In this document: piece after piece, positions 1 to 9,291 of the stretch
How positions within the stretch are numbered: position 1 is the stretch's first letter
Layout of the letters: the number at the start of each line of letters is the position of its first letter
Source: Colwellia psychrerythraea
GTDB taxonomy: Bacteria > Pseudomonadota > Gammaproteobacteria > Enterobacterales > Alteromonadaceae
Length of the DNA: 64,000 nt
Assembly (NCBI RefSeq): GCF_000764225.1
Contig: NZ_JQED01000029.1
Span: 270,418 to 334,417 of the forward strand
Direction of reading: 5' to 3'
Translations under genes and position numbers: made by a program
The notes under the pieces: model-generated
Databases searched by the model: none
What the model saw: the letters and a program-made list of their open reading frames with translations, nothing else
Told to the model about the DNA's origin: nothing

Positions 1-1421
1 GAGCAGGAAGGATGGTAAGCACTTTCAACAAATTGACGGACAAAGCTATCTATTTCTTCATCACTTTGCACATCAATGCCAGGCTGAATTTCTTCACCCC
101 GATACTCATCGAGTGCGCTTTGATTAATAATTTCACGAGTCAAACGAACACATGCACGAAAACCTTCACGATCTTCTTCATGTTCAAGGTAATTAAACTG
201 TATTTGAGGATGTGCTTTAGGATCGTTAGACACCGCTTTAATTGCACCACGACTTTTCGGCTTATTATGACCAATATGAACCTGAAAACCATGGCCAGCA
301 AACGCTTCTTTACCATCATAACGCATTGCTGCTGGTAAAAAATGGTATTGAAGATCTGGCCATTCAACGTTTGCTTTTGAACGAATAAAACCACAAGACT
401 CAAAGTGATTGGTAGCGCCTAGCCCTTTTTTAGTGAAAAACCAACGACTGCCAATTAAAAACTTGTTCCACAATCCTAATTGGCCATTGAGTGATATTGG
501 CTTTTTACACTTGAATTGGAAGTAAAATTCTAAGTGATCTTGTAAATTTTGACCTACACCAGGTAAATCGTGCAGCATTTCAATGCCAGCTTCTTGCAAA
601 TCTTTTTTAGCGCCAATACCAGAGAGCTGTAGAAGGTGCGGTGAGCCAACAGGACCAGCCGATAAAATAACGTCTTTATCAGCACGAACATCAAACAACT
701 TGCCCTTACGTTCATAACGTACGCCAACCGCTTTTTTATCTTCTAGGAGTACTTTGTGAACCAATGCATGGGTTACTACCGTTAAATTTTCTCGCGTCAT
801 TGCCGGACGTAAATAGGCATTAGCGGTAGAGCAGCGCACACCGTCTTTAACGGTCATGTGCATGGGGCCAAAACCTTCTTGGGCCGCAGCATTGTAATCG
901 TCAGTGGCAAAATAACCGGCCTCAACGCCAGCATCAACAAACGCTTTATACAACGGGTTTTTCATTTCATTGCCGTTATTAACACCTAATGGCCCGCTTT
1001 TACCACGGTATTCGTTACCGTCAAAAGCCCAGGTTTCAGCTTTTTTAAAATACGGTAAGCAATGGACATAGTCCCAGTTTTGAGCACCACTTTGTTGCCA
1101 TTCATCAAAGTCTCTAGCATGCCCACGTACATACACCATACCGTTAATTGAGGATGAGCCACCTAATACTTTACCGCGAGGACAATGCATACGGCGATCA
1201 TCAAGAAAAGGCTCGGGCTGCGTTTCAAACTGCCACGCGTATTTTTGGGTATTCATTGGGATGGACAATGCCGTTGGCATTTGAATGAAAATACTTTTAT
1301 CACTGCCGCCAGTTTCAAGTAACAATATACGGTTATTACTGTCTTCGCTTAACCGGTTTGCAAGTACGCAGCCCGCAGAGCCGGCACCAACAATAATGAA
1401 ATCAAATTTTTCGTTTTTCAT
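1..1421 (-). CDS. betA: Choline dehydrogenase BetA, C-terminus beyond window
   Basis: This FAD-dependent GMC oxidoreductase oxidises choline to betaine aldehyde in osmoprotectant synthesis. The reading frame is open from an ATG at 1421 down to base 1, about 473 codons of a family length near 555-560. The N-terminus has the dinucleotide-binding run [19 protein letters not shown] signature 1 ([22 protein letters not shown] region) lies near residue 90 and signature 2 ([15 protein letters not shown]) near residue 255. The frame is cut just after AYHPSC, which contains the active-site His, so roughly the last 80 residues are outside. It follows betB by 44 bp on the same strand and completes a betI-betB-betA operon. 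An AGAG lies just upstream of the ATG. Identity is clear from motifs and context. Confidence 0.95.
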   Translation of the reverse strand, partial: MKNEKFDFIIVGAGSAGCVLANRLSEDSNNRILLLETGGSDKSIFIQMPTALSIPMNTQKYAWQFETQPEPFLDDRRMHCPRGKVLGGSSSINGMVYVRGHARDFDEWQQSGAQNWDYVHCLPYFKKAETWAFDGNEYRGKSGPLGVNNGNEMKNPLYKAFVDAGVEAGYFATDDYNAAAQEGFGPMHMTVKDGVRCSTANAYLRPAMTRENLTVVTHALVHKVLLEDKKAVGVRYERKGKLFDVRADKDVILSAGPVGSPHLLQLSGIGAKKDLQEAGIEMLHDLPGVGQNLQDHLEFYFQFKCKKPISLNGQLGLWNKFLIGSRWFFTKKGLGATNHFESCGFIRSKANVEWPDLQYHFLPAAMRYDGKEAFAGHGFQVHIGHNKPKSRGAIKAVSNDPKAHPQIQFNYLEHEEDREGFRACVRLTREIINQSALDEYRGEEIQPGIDVQSDEEIDSFVRQFVESAYHPSC

Positions 1422-1465
1422 GTAAAACTCTTATTTACTACTTATTAGCTATTTTATTTCAATTT

Positions 1466-2929
1466 TTAAAACGGGCTGTCAATTGGCTGTAACCCAACAT
1501 AGACTGATTTTATTTGAGTGTAATGATTTAGTGTAACAAGACCATTTTCACGCCCAATACCTGACTGCTTATAACCACCCACAGGCATTTGTGCAGGTGA
1601 CGCACCAAAGCTATTGATCCAACAAATTCCAGCTTCCATCTTATGAATAACTCGATGAGCACAATTAATATCTTGGGTAAACACTGCAGCTGCCAAGCCG
1701 TATTCTGTAGCATTAGCTCTTGCTACCACTTCATCTTCATCAATAAATATCATTACCGACATCACAGGCCCAAAAATCTCTTCACGGCAAATAGTCATGT
1801 CATCAGAACAATCGGTAAAAATAGTCGGTGCAACAAAATAACCATCCGGCGCATTTTTAGGTTGCATCGATTTTCCGCCATGAAGCAATGTAGCGCCTTC
1901 TTTGATACCAAGCTTGATGTAATCCAACACTAAATCAAAGTGCTTTTTAGAGATAAGCGCGCCAAAATTTGTTTTAGGATCCATTGGATCTCCAACAATA
2001 ATGTTTTGACGAGTACGTTGGAGTAATTTCTCAATAAATTTGGGGTACGCTGATTCTTGAACAAATACACGCGTGCCATTGGTGCAAACCTCACCTTGAG
2101 TATAAAAATTACCTACCATGGCGGCAGAAACCGCATTATCGATATCGGCATCGTCAAAAATTATCAGTGGAGATTTTCCGCCAAGCTCCATAGTGACATC
2201 TTTAAGCGTAGTAGCAGCGCCGGCCATAACTTTCTTTCCTGTACCCACTTCACCAGTAAAAGAAACTTTTTCAATAGCTGGGTGATGGCTTAACCAAGCC
2301 CCCACCTCTCCAGCTCCTTGAATAACATTAAATACGCCATCTGGCATGCCTGCTTCGTTAAAAATCTCAGCAAGTTTTAACGCGCCTAATGGTGTCTCTT
2401 CTGAAGGTTTAAAAATCATTGAGTTGCCACACGCTAGTGCTGGAGCTGCTTTCCAACAAGCTATCTGCAGTGGATAATTCCACGCACCAATTCCCGCACA
2501 TATACCTAATGCTTCACGACGAGTGTAATAAAAATCGCCATCCACCTGCTGTTGATTACCTTCGATGCCAGGCGCCAAACCTGCAAAGAATTCAATAGAG
2601 TCAGCCCCTGATTCAACATCAACGACAGACGCTTCTTGCCATGGTTTACCGGTATCAAGTACTTCAATTTCTGCCAACTCATCATTACGTTCACGTAACA
2701 AGGCAACAGCTTTAAGTAAAATCCTACTGCGCTCTATGGCGCTCATAGCTGACCAAGTAGCAAAACCACGTTGAGCACTTGCTATTGCTGCTTGTTTAAC
2801 CTTTTCATCTGCGATTTCGACCTGATAGATTACTTTTCCCGTCGCAGGGTTAATCACATCAAATGTTTCACCATTGTCGTTTGCCATGTAGGCACCATCG
2901 ACAAAATTTTTATAACATACTAACGACAA
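1466..2929 (-). CDS. betB: Betaine aldehyde dehydrogenase BetB
   Basis: This NAD(P)-dependent aldehyde dehydrogenase converts betaine aldehyde to glycine betaine, the second step of the choline pathway. The 487-residue protein is the normal family length. Visible active-site residues are Asn150 in GAWNYP, Glu248 in MELGGKSP and the nucleophile Cys282 in QGEVCTNGT. The start is a TTG at 2929, seven bases after GGAG, and it overlaps the betI stop by 10 bp, so translation is probably coupled to the regulator. The next in-frame ATG, 14 codons on, would remove conserved N-terminal sequence (YKNFVDGAY) and has no better ribosome site. Function is very likely from motifs plus position between betI and betA. 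Confidence 0.96.
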   Translation of the reverse strand: MSLVCYKNFVDGAYMANDNGETFDVINPATGKVIYQVEIADEKVKQAAIASAQRGFATWSAMSAIERSRILLKAVALLRERNDELAEIEVLDTGKPWQEASVVDVESGADSIEFFAGLAPGIEGNQQQVDGDFYYTRREALGICAGIGAWNYPLQIACWKAAPALACGNSMIFKPSEETPLGALKLAEIFNEAGMPDGVFNVIQGAGEVGAWLSHHPAIEKVSFTGEVGTGKKVMAGAATTLKDVTMELGGKSPLIIFDDADIDNAVSAAMVGNFYTQGEVCTNGTRVFVQESAYPKFIEKLLQRTRQNIIVGDPMDPKTNFGALISKKHFDLVLDYIKLGIKEGATLLHGGKSMQPKNAPDGYFVAPTIFTDCSDDMTICREEIFGPVMSVMIFIDEDEVVARANATEYGLAAAVFTQDINCAHRVIHKMEAGICWINSFGASPAQMPVGGYKQSGIGRENGLVTLNHYTQIKSVYVGLQPIDSPF

Positions 2930-3525
2930 TTGACATCTCCGTACTGCTTAAGCAGATCGTCTATAAATTTTTTACATAATTGTTCGGCCTGTTTAAATTT
3001 CTCTTCAGGCCTTGGACTTAACGCGCTACGCAACCAGAAACCATCAATCATCGCAGCTGTCTGTTGAGAAGCAATTACCGCGTGCTCATCATTTAATAAC
3101 TGACGAAAGGAGAAAAGTAGGTTGCTGTATAAGCGCTTGCTGTTGATATGCTGCAATCGAGCCAATCCAGGCTGATGCATCGATTGAGCCCAGAAGCTAA
3201 GCCAGGTTTTTGTAGCCGGTGCAGAACGTTGTAATTGAGTGAAATTTGCCTCAATGATCATTCCAAGGCGTTCTGATGCGCAAAGCTTTTGCTGATTAAT
3301 ACGCTCAAGTAGTGCAGATTTCAATTGCTCAAGCAGGTGTTTAACCGTTGCTTCAACTAAGTCCTGCTTACCACCAAAATAATGACTAATGATCCCTGAC
3401 GATAAGCCTGCGATCCTACTGATGGTAATAATCGTGGTATTTTGTAAACCATATTGCGATACCGATTCTAAAGTTGCATCGATTAACTGCTGTTTGCGTA
3501 CGGGTTTCATTCCAACTTTTGGCAC
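2920..3525 (-). CDS. betI: TetR-family choline-responsive repressor BetI
   Basis: TetR-family repressor of the bet genes; in E. coli BetI represses in the absence of choline. The 201-residue protein starts [20 protein letters not shown], the characteristic BetI N-terminus. Its helix-turn-helix region, [20 protein letters not shown], is at about residues 33-52. The C-terminal ligand domain is diverged, as usual for TetR proteins. A GTG start at 3525 is chosen because it preserves the MPKVGM signature and follows AGAGA; the ATG five codons later has no usable spacing. It is the first gene of betI-betB-betA and probably controls itself through the palindrome just upstream at 3544-3563. Confidence 0.93.
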   Translation of the reverse strand: MPKVGMKPVRKQQLIDATLESVSQYGLQNTTIITISRIAGLSSGIISHYFGGKQDLVEATVKHLLEQLKSALLERINQQKLCASERLGMIIEANFTQLQRSAPATKTWLSFWAQSMHQPGLARLQHINSKRLYSNLLFSFRQLLNDEHAVIASQQTAAMIDGFWLRSALSPRPEEKFKQAEQLCKKFIDDLLKQYGDVNCR

Positions 3526-3543
3526 AGGCTTCTCTAATTATTT

Positions 3544-3563
3544 TTAATTGAACGTTCAATTAA
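3544..3563. promoter_or_regulatory. Candidate BetI operator, 20-bp perfect palindrome
   Basis: TTAATTGAACGTTCAATTAA is a perfect inverted repeat starting 19 bp upstream of the betI start codon. TetR repressors bind palindromes of this kind, and BetI operators lie upstream of bet genes, so autoregulation is the natural reading. The palindrome is seen; the binding is inferred. Confidence 0.75.
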
Positions 3564-4049
3564 TTATAATTGTAATAGTTTGAACAGAAATGATCAAGGT
3601 ACCATTACCTCTGTATTAAATTCAGGAATATAACAGCTAAATTGGGGTTAATTGAAACCAATCAGGGATAATTGATCATGGTTAGGCAAAATAAAGTGAG
3701 AATTGATAATCATAGGCCTGCAATTATAAGTTAGTGCACGAACTATATTCCTTGCAGCACATAGTAATAAAAGTACAGCCATAACTAATTTCGCTACAAT
3801 TAGTCGGATAAAGTGTTAAGCGATCAGCTCAGCAAATACGAGATTCGGTCTTTCGTGGCAATACCAACTTGAAGCGTTATATAAAACATTTGATGATCAT
3901 TTAACTAAAACAGAAATCCATTAGGTTGCATTTAACGAATCGATTACTGATATAAATCAAGACATATAAATTATTGCTGTGTTCAACTGCATCACACCAA
4001 TTAAGTAAATTATTTTGTCTTACACCTAAGACAAATTTGTGTGAGTTTT
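3564..4049. other. Intergenic region between betI and the 4.05-kb gene
   Basis: About 490 bp of AT-rich sequence without a convincing open frame or RNA-like structure. It separates the divergent bet operon from a plus-strand membrane-protein gene and should hold both promoters, but no clear -35/-10 pair could be fixed by eye. Confidence 0.5.
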
Positions 4050-4505
4050 ATGAATAAAACAACAAGAATTGTATTGTTGGCGTTAGCCGCCTTCTTTTTA
4101 CTTCTCGGGATAAAAAGTTCTCAGCACTCAAAAACATATGCTGAATTAACAGATCTTCAAACCACTACTGCTACTGTCTTTCAATTACATTGTCCGCCAA
4201 AAGGTGCCGCTTCATTAAGCCTTACTGGCTCGGATCTTACTTATAATTTATCGGTTAAATTTAGAACAGAATATTGTGATGAAAAAAAATCACCGGTACT
4301 TCTCGGTAAAGAGATCACTTTGCAATCAGTGCAAGTGAACGGAAAGTTCCATCAAGTATATAAAATTGAAAGTAAAGGTCGAATGTTACTAAATCCTGAT
4401 GATGTATTATCAGATCAAACAAGTGCGACACTAGGTTTGTTTTTCTTAGCATTTTTAATCACGGCTTTAGTGCTTTATAAAAGTCGTCCAGTTAATAATA
4501 AATAA
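4050..4505 (+). CDS. Hypothetical protein with two transmembrane segments
   Basis: No family recognised. From the ATG at 4050 it has 151 residues; a GTG nine bases earlier is an alternative and neither has a strong ribosome site. An N-terminal hydrophobic helix (VLLALAAFFLLLGI, about residues 8-21) is followed by roughly 85 polar residues with two cysteines (LHCPPKG, TEYCDEKK). A second helix (LGLFFLAFLITALVLY) ends just before the basic C-terminus. The layout suggests an inner-membrane protein with a small periplasmic domain, possibly disulfide-bonded. It stands alone between the divergent bet operon and a cyclophilin gene on the same strand 200 bp downstream. It is likely a real gene, since it has domain-like structure and typical codon use. 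Confidence 0.6.
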   Translation: MNKTTRIVLLALAAFFLLLGIKSSQHSKTYAELTDLQTTTATVFQLHCPPKGAASLSLTGSDLTYNLSVKFRTEYCDEKKSPVLLGKEITLQSVQVNGKFHQVYKIESKGRMLLNPDDVLSDQTSATLGLFFLAFLITALVLYKSRPVNNK

Positions 4506-4706
4506 ATTTTAATAGCTATTTCGCATTAACCTAACGCTGTACCGCTTATTATCTAATTTAATGACATAATTAGCGGTGTCATCGTTTCACACTACAGATG
4601 TGACTTTTAATCACAATGGCTGAAGTCTGTCACTTGTTAGTTGAGATTTCAGCGAAAAGAGCTGTTAACATCTAATAAATAGAATTGAAACAACAAGATA
4701 TTTTAT

Positions 4707-5363
4707 ATGAATACTATGAAAAAAATCATCACTAGCCTTTTTCTTACGCTAACCTTAACAGCTTGCTGTGGTGATAATGCCGTTAAAAAAGCCAATAAGT
4801 TCATTGCCAAGCAAACAATCGATAAAACAGATCCCACGTGGAAAACCAAATTAAATAAACCACCATTACTTACTTTCGCAGCCGATAAAGATTATTTTTG
4901 GGAGCTGCAAACGAACCAAGGTGATATCACGATTAAACTGCTCGCTGATTCAGCACCGATGCATGTATCTAGTACCATTTATTTAACAAAACTGGGCTTC
5001 TATGATGAGTTAACTTTCCATCGTGTTATTCCAGGGTTCATGGCGCAAGGCGGTGATCCAACAGGGACCGGTGCTGGTAACCCAGGTTATAAGTACGATG
5101 GTGAATTTTCAGGTGAAATAGGTCATAACGAAGCGGGCACGTTAAGCATGGCAAATGCAGGTCCAGGTACTGATGGTAGTCAATTTTTCTTAACTTTTAT
5201 CCCGACCCCATTTTTAGATGGTAAGCATACTGTTTTTGGTAAAGTGGTTACCGATTTAGATGACAGCTTATCAAAAATTGAAGCCCTAGGAAGCCGTAAT
5301 GGCAGAACCAAAGAAGCTGTTAAAATTGTTAAAGCTTCAATTCGTATAGCCAATAAAAAATAA
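4707..5363 (+). CDS. Cyclophilin-type peptidyl-prolyl isomerase, lipoprotein
   Basis: Catalyses cis-trans isomerisation of Xaa-Pro bonds during protein folding. The 218-residue protein starts with MKKIITSLFLTLTLTAC, a lipoprotein signal with Cys20 as the lipidation site. After a short linker the cyclophilin domain covers about residues 70-215. Hallmarks are YDELTFHRVIPGFMAQGGDP, GTLSMANAGPGTDGSQFFLT and LDGKHTVFGKV, so catalytic Arg, Phe and Gln positions are present. It is therefore probably anchored in the outer membrane facing the periplasm, unlike soluble PpiA/PpiB. It appears monocistronic; a 10-bp inverted repeat lies 12 bp after the stop. Identity is secure; a specific symbol is not. 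Confidence 0.93.
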   Translation: MNTMKKIITSLFLTLTLTACCGDNAVKKANKFIAKQTIDKTDPTWKTKLNKPPLLTFAADKDYFWELQTNQGDITIKLLADSAPMHVSSTIYLTKLGFYDELTFHRVIPGFMAQGGDPTGTGAGNPGYKYDGEFSGEIGHNEAGTLSMANAGPGTDGSQFFLTFIPTPFLDGKHTVFGKVVTDLDDSLSKIEALGSRNGRTKEAVKIVKASIRIANKK

Positions 5364-5375
5364 CTATTCTCTTTG

Positions 5376-5408
5376 TATCGTTTGGCAAAAGCATCGCACC
5401 AAACGATA
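5376..5408. terminator. Inverted repeat after the cyclophilin gene
   Basis: TATCGTTTGG (5376-5385) and CCAAACGATA (5399-5408) form a perfect 10-bp stem with a 13-nt loop, 12 bp after the cyclophilin stop and 77 bp before the end of the converging acetyltransferase gene. No T-run follows, so intrinsic terminator activity is uncertain. Confidence 0.4.
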
Positions 5409-5484
5409 TATAACATTCAATCTCTCTTAATAAAACCAATAGATTATCAAATGCTCTAACAAGTAAAATTCCTTTCAAATAGTG

Positions 5485-5970
5485 TTAATCTTGTTCAGCG
5501 AAATCTATCAAGGTTTGCCCTGACATTCGATAACCAACCCATTCATCTTGTGATTTCGCTCCAATAGATTGATAAAAATCACGTGATGGCTTATTCCAAT
5601 CAAGACAACTCCACTCAAATCGACCACAACCTTGTTGCAAGGCAATTTGTGCCATTCTTTTCAATAAGAGTTTACCGGCGCCTTTACCTCTGTGCTCAGG
5701 TGAAACATAAAGGTCTTCCAAATAAAGACCAGGTTTTGCTAGCCAAGTTGAATAGTTATAAAAATAGATAGCAATACCCAATGGCTCACCCGCTTCCTCG
5801 CAAATAAGCGCACTAACATGATTATCTTGTGAGAAAATAGTTGCCTCAATGGTTTCTACCGTAGCAAGTACTTCATTCTCTGCTTTTTCATAAATAGCTA
5901 GCTCTGTTATAAAATGCAGTATTAACTCACTATCTGCGGATACGGCTTGACGGATTGATAATTGGTTCAC
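5485..5970 (-). CDS. GNAT-family N-acetyltransferase, diamine/polyamine type
   Basis: Acetyl-CoA-dependent N-acetyltransferase of the GNAT fold. The segment YLEDLYVSPEHRGKGAGKLL contains the acetyl-CoA-binding Q/RxxGxG/A loop (RGKGAG). The following CGRFEWSCLDWN and FYQSIGA resemble the spermidine/spermine N1-acetyltransferase branch, so a polyamine or related amine is a plausible substrate; this is inferred from family likeness only. A GTG at 5970 is chosen because GGAG lies six bases upstream and it gives 161 residues beginning MNQLSIRQAV, the usual GNAT strand. A longer TTG start (5991) lacks a ribosome site. It is divergent from a LysR regulator 100 bp away, which might control it. Confidence 0.85.
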   Translation of the reverse strand: MNQLSIRQAVSADSELILHFITELAIYEKAENEVLATVETIEATIFSQDNHVSALICEEAGEPLGIAIYFYNYSTWLAKPGLYLEDLYVSPEHRGKGAGKLLLKRMAQIALQQGCGRFEWSCLDWNKPSRDFYQSIGAKSQDEWVGYRMSGQTLIDFAEQD

Positions 5971-6072
5971 TTGTTGCTCCGATATTGACAATTGGTTATT
6001 GGCGCTATCATATCTACTGTTGTATTATGATAAAAGTGCATTTTCTTCATAGTAACATGTGTCGTATTCATA

Positions 6073-6972
6073 ATGAATTTACATCAAATCGATTTAAACC
6101 TATTACTGTTGTTCGATGCTTTGTATCGATGTCGATCAGTTTCCACTGCAGCCAATGAGATTTACCTTAGTCAATCAGCGTTTAGTCATGGCTTATCTCG
6201 ACTGAGAAAACGTTTGGCCGATGAGCTATTTGTTCGTATCAATAATGTAATGGAGCCAACGCCATTTGCCCATGAGCTGGCTAACCACATAACTCCTGCC
6301 CTAGCCCAACTCCATAATGGATTAAATAATAGCTTAGTGTTTAACCCATCAACCAGTGATATTGAATTAACCTTTGCTGCGACCGATTACACCCAATTTA
6401 GTTTATTGCCAAAGCTCATTGGGCACATTAGCAAAGTAGCACCTAATATTAGGATCACCGTAGTTCCATCCGAAGATAAAGTCCCAATGGCCAAATTAGT
6501 CAGTGGTGAACTAGATTATGTCTTAGGTTTTAGCCATGAAATTGAGAAATCGTCCACTATAGAGCGACAAACCTGGTTGCAAGACAGTAACTGCACCATA
6601 TCGAGAAAGAATCATCCCCAATTAAAAACTGGCTTAACGCTAGATAAATTTTTAACAGTATCACACGTTAGAGTATCTCCATGGGGTGAGAAACAAGGGA
6701 TTGTGGATCAGCAGTTAGCCCGTCAAGGACTTAAACGCCATGTGGCTTTGCAATTACCCAGCGTGATGGCTGCACCCTACACGATAGAAAATTCAGATTA
6801 TTTATTAACGTTTCCAAGACTGATGGCGGAACATGTAGCTAAAATTATTGACATAGATATCTACACACCACCCATAGCGATACCTGACTATCAATTGAAT
6901 GTATATTGGCACAAAATAAATAACAATAAAGCAAGCCACCAATGGTTGCGCCATCTGATCAGCCAGCTATAA
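6073..6972 (+). CDS. LysR-family transcriptional regulator
   Basis: A 299-residue LysR-type regulator. The N-terminal winged helix covers about residues 5-62 (MNLHQIDLNLLLLFDALYRC, then STAANEIYLSQSAFSHGLSRL as recognition helix region). The effector-binding domain follows from about residue 90. The LNLLLLFDAL start and SQSAFSHGLSRLR place it in the branch with PcaQ/NodD/LeuO-like N-termini; the ligand is unknown. It is divergent from the GNAT gene and convergent with the carboxymuconolactone-decarboxylase-like gene that ends 108 bp downstream. LysR genes often regulate a divergent neighbour, making the GNAT gene the first candidate target. Confidence 0.9.
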   Translation: MNLHQIDLNLLLLFDALYRCRSVSTAANEIYLSQSAFSHGLSRLRKRLADELFVRINNVMEPTPFAHELANHITPALAQLHNGLNNSLVFNPSTSDIELTFAATDYTQFSLLPKLIGHISKVAPNIRITVVPSEDKVPMAKLVSGELDYVLGFSHEIEKSSTIERQTWLQDSNCTISRKNHPQLKTGLTLDKFLTVSHVRVSPWGEKQGIVDQQLARQGLKRHVALQLPSVMAAPYTIENSDYLLTFPRLMAEHVAKIIDIDIYTPPIAIPDYQLNVYWHKINNNKASHQWLRHLISQL

Positions 6973-7079
6973 GAGCAAGCAAAATACCCCAGTTTTTTTA
7001 GCCCAGCCAATGCCTTGCGGATACTCTCCTTCAACAACAGCCTTCATTAATCAAGATTGTCACGTCGAAGAGACCTTAT

Positions 7080-7469
7080 TCAGTCATCCCATGTATCGAT
7101 AATTTCTCTAGCTGCCCTCATCGCTTCTATGGCAGCAGGAAATCCACAATAAACGCTAGCATGCATAATCACCGCTCTGATTTCCTCTTTACTAACGCCA
7201 TTACGCAATGCACCACGAACATGACCTTTCAACTCATTAGGTGCTTTTAGCGCGATTAACATCGAAATGGTTACCAAACTTCGTTTATCTTTTGGCAAAT
7301 CAGAACGGTTCCAAGTACTTCCCCAAGCATTTTCCATCACTAAATCTTGCAAGGGTAGGTCAAACTCATTGGCATTGTTTAAAGCGCGGTCTACAAATTC
7401 ATCACCCATCACTTCACGACGGACTTGCTCGCCATTTTTATAATTTTCATTGCGTTTTTCTGTGCTCAT
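7080..7469 (-). CDS. Carboxymuconolactone decarboxylase family protein
   Basis: Member of the CMD/AhpD superfamily, 129 residues from an ATG at 7469 preceded by GGGA. The core is WNRSDLPKDKRSLVTISMLI, then LKGHVRGALRNGVSKEEIRA and IMHASVYCGFPAAIEAM, the typical CMD arrangement with one Cys and nearby His residues rather than the AhpD CxxC pair. Canonical PcaC decarboxylates 4-carboxymuconolactone in protocatechuate breakdown. No other pathway gene is near, so a general CMD-like function (decarboxylase or detoxifying oxidoreductase) is all that can be claimed. An upstream TTG/ATG pair adds 7-8 residues but without a better ribosome site. Confidence 0.85.
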   Translation of the reverse strand: MSTEKRNENYKNGEQVRREVMGDEFVDRALNNANEFDLPLQDLVMENAWGSTWNRSDLPKDKRSLVTISMLIALKAPNELKGHVRGALRNGVSKEEIRAVIMHASVYCGFPAAIEAMRAAREIIDTWDD

Positions 7470-7490
7470 TTTTATTCCCAATAACATCAA

Positions 7491-7907
7491 GGTGTTCCAA
7501 TGATAAAAAGAATGTTAAGCAAAAAACAGACATAACAGTGTATGGCTAACATAAGCAATCGTGATAGCTGATCATCTGCATATGAAAAGTGCCATGACTT
7601 GACTTAAGCAGCTAAATAAGTGGTTGTTAAAAAGCACATTAAAAAAATAATCAAAGAGAAAAATTCGCCACTAATTTATTAGATCTAAGCTAATTTCCCT
7701 CCGAAATGTAAAAATCGTATGAATGTACTAAAAATTCATTTAAGAGATTGAAATTATAAGAATATATATATATAGTCCACACATTATATAAACACCTTTC
7801 TGTCTCTTATTCACTCTCTTTGTTAGATGGGTTTTCTTTTATCAAATATGTAACTTTGCTATTAGAAATACGATTAAAGGTTCCAGATTAACGTAAAATC
7901 CCCGGTA
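7491..7907. other. Intergenic, AT-rich
   Basis: About 420 bp without a supportable gene. It contains an alternating TA run near 7762-7774 and other AT-rich stretches, and lies upstream of both the minus-strand CMD gene and the plus-strand cyclase gene, so it presumably carries their promoters. Confidence 0.5.
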
Positions 7908-7919
7908 ATGGAGAGCCAC

Positions 7920-9206
7920 ATGTTTTTTCTAAGCGATCATAAGACACTTATCAACTCAATTGAGGCCATAGGCGCGAGTTTTGCGGTGTTTGAATTCGAC
8001 CCACAATCTGTCGCTTTTGAACTAGTAAGTTGCAATAGTCGCTATGAGGATCTTATTGGCTATTCAAGTGCTAAAGCACTGGGTCAGCCACTAACAACAA
8101 TATTCCCGAGATACATTCACAACCCTTTGAAAGAGGCATTCATTCATTGTAAAACTGAGCGTATTGCTTTGGAAACTGAGATTGTACTTGATTACAAAGG
8201 GCAAGAAAGGTGCTGGCGTTCAATAGTATCCCCTATCGTAAACTCAACCGATAAAAAATTTAGAATTATTCAAACCTGTGTGGAGATCACAGAGAAAATA
8301 GTTTTAGAAAAACAATTAAATCTCTCAATGAAACGATTTGAAGCCGTCGTTAATACCGCCTATGACGGCATAATTACCATAGATGAGCAGCAAAATGTTA
8401 AACTTTTCAATGACGCAGCACAATCTATGTTTGGCTACAGCGAACAAGAAATAATTGGTCAGCCTCTCACTAAGCTATTACCTGCAAAATATCAGGGGAA
8501 GCATCATGGCTATATAGAAGGGTTTAAAAGATCACAAGTCGACTCTAGGCCTATGCAAACTCGAGCAGCGGTGCAAGGCCTTAGAAAAGATGGCAGTGAA
8601 TTTTCCATTGAAGTGACCATATCAAAAATTCGTATTGCCGATAATGTTGAGTTTACTGCAGTTATTAGAGATATTTCTGAAAAAAATCAATTGTTAGAAG
8701 AATTAATATTATCCTCACGAAGAGACCCGTTAACAGAGTTATACAACCGCCGATACTTTACCGAATTACTCAATGCCGAGATCATTCGCTCTAAAAGATT
8801 TAAGCGCGGCTTTTCATTGCTAATGTTGGATATTGACCATTTCAAATCAATTAATGATGAATACGGACACACCTGTGGAGACGAAGCGTTAATCGCCTTT
8901 GCTAAGACTGTGAAGAATAGCATTAGGGAGGTAGATACTCTGTGCCGTTGGGGGGGCGAGGAGTTTTTGGTGTTATTGCCTGAGATACCCAAGGTAACCG
9001 CAATGATTGTTGCAGAAAAAATTAGAAAAAATGTTGAAGATCTAAAAATAATTTATGGAAACAAAGTGATAAAAATCACTGTATCAATTGGTTTAGACTA
9101 CTTTTCTAGTCACTCAAATGAAATGAGTCAGATGATCAATAAAGTTGATCAAATATTATATCGAGCAAAAGATACCGGAAGAAACAAAGTTTCTACTGAA
9201 CTTTAG
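7920..9206 (+). CDS. Diguanylate cyclase with two PAS domains
   Basis: Makes cyclic di-GMP, controlling the motile/sessile switch. About 428 residues: PAS domain 1 near residues 10-125, PAS domain 2 near 130-255 (AYDGIITIDEQQNVKLFNDA, FGYSEQEIIGQPLTKLLP), then GGDEF domain to the end (RDPLTELYNRRYF, MLDIDHFKSINDEYGH). The active-site loop is RWGGEEFLVLL, a functional GGEEF variant. REVD ends five residues before GGEEF, matching the RxxD inhibitory site, so product inhibition is expected. There is no membrane segment or signal peptide, so it is cytosolic; PAS domains suggest sensing of a small molecule or redox state. The ATG at 7920 has GGAG six bases upstream; an ATG at 7908 overlaps that site. 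Confidence 0.93.
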   Translation: MFFLSDHKTLINSIEAIGASFAVFEFDPQSVAFELVSCNSRYEDLIGYSSAKALGQPLTTIFPRYIHNPLKEAFIHCKTERIALETEIVLDYKGQERCWRSIVSPIVNSTDKKFRIIQTCVEITEKIVLEKQLNLSMKRFEAVVNTAYDGIITIDEQQNVKLFNDAAQSMFGYSEQEIIGQPLTKLLPAKYQGKHHGYIEGFKRSQVDSRPMQTRAAVQGLRKDGSEFSIEVTISKIRIADNVEFTAVIRDISEKNQLLEELILSSRRDPLTELYNRRYFTELLNAEIIRSKRFKRGFSLLMLDIDHFKSINDEYGHTCGDEALIAFAKTVKNSIREVDTLCRWGGEEFLVLLPEIPKVTAMIVAEKIRKNVEDLKIIYGNKVIKITVSIGLDYFSSHSNEMSQMINKVDQILYRAKDTGRNKVSTEL

Positions 9207-9291
9207 CCCATTACTCAGCATCTTAAAAACCTTATCATTTGAGGAGATTCAACCAAGTGTTATTTCCTCATCAATTAATATTTAGTAAATG

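Noticed and set aside
1643..2774. Several plus-strand open frames over betB and similar antisense frames elsewhere
   Set aside because: They lie opposite strongly supported genes, have no domain signals, and reflect codon bias of the opposite strand.
7762..7774. Alternating TA run as a possible repeat or phase-variable tract
   Set aside because: Too short, and located in an AT-rich intergenic region without position-critical context.
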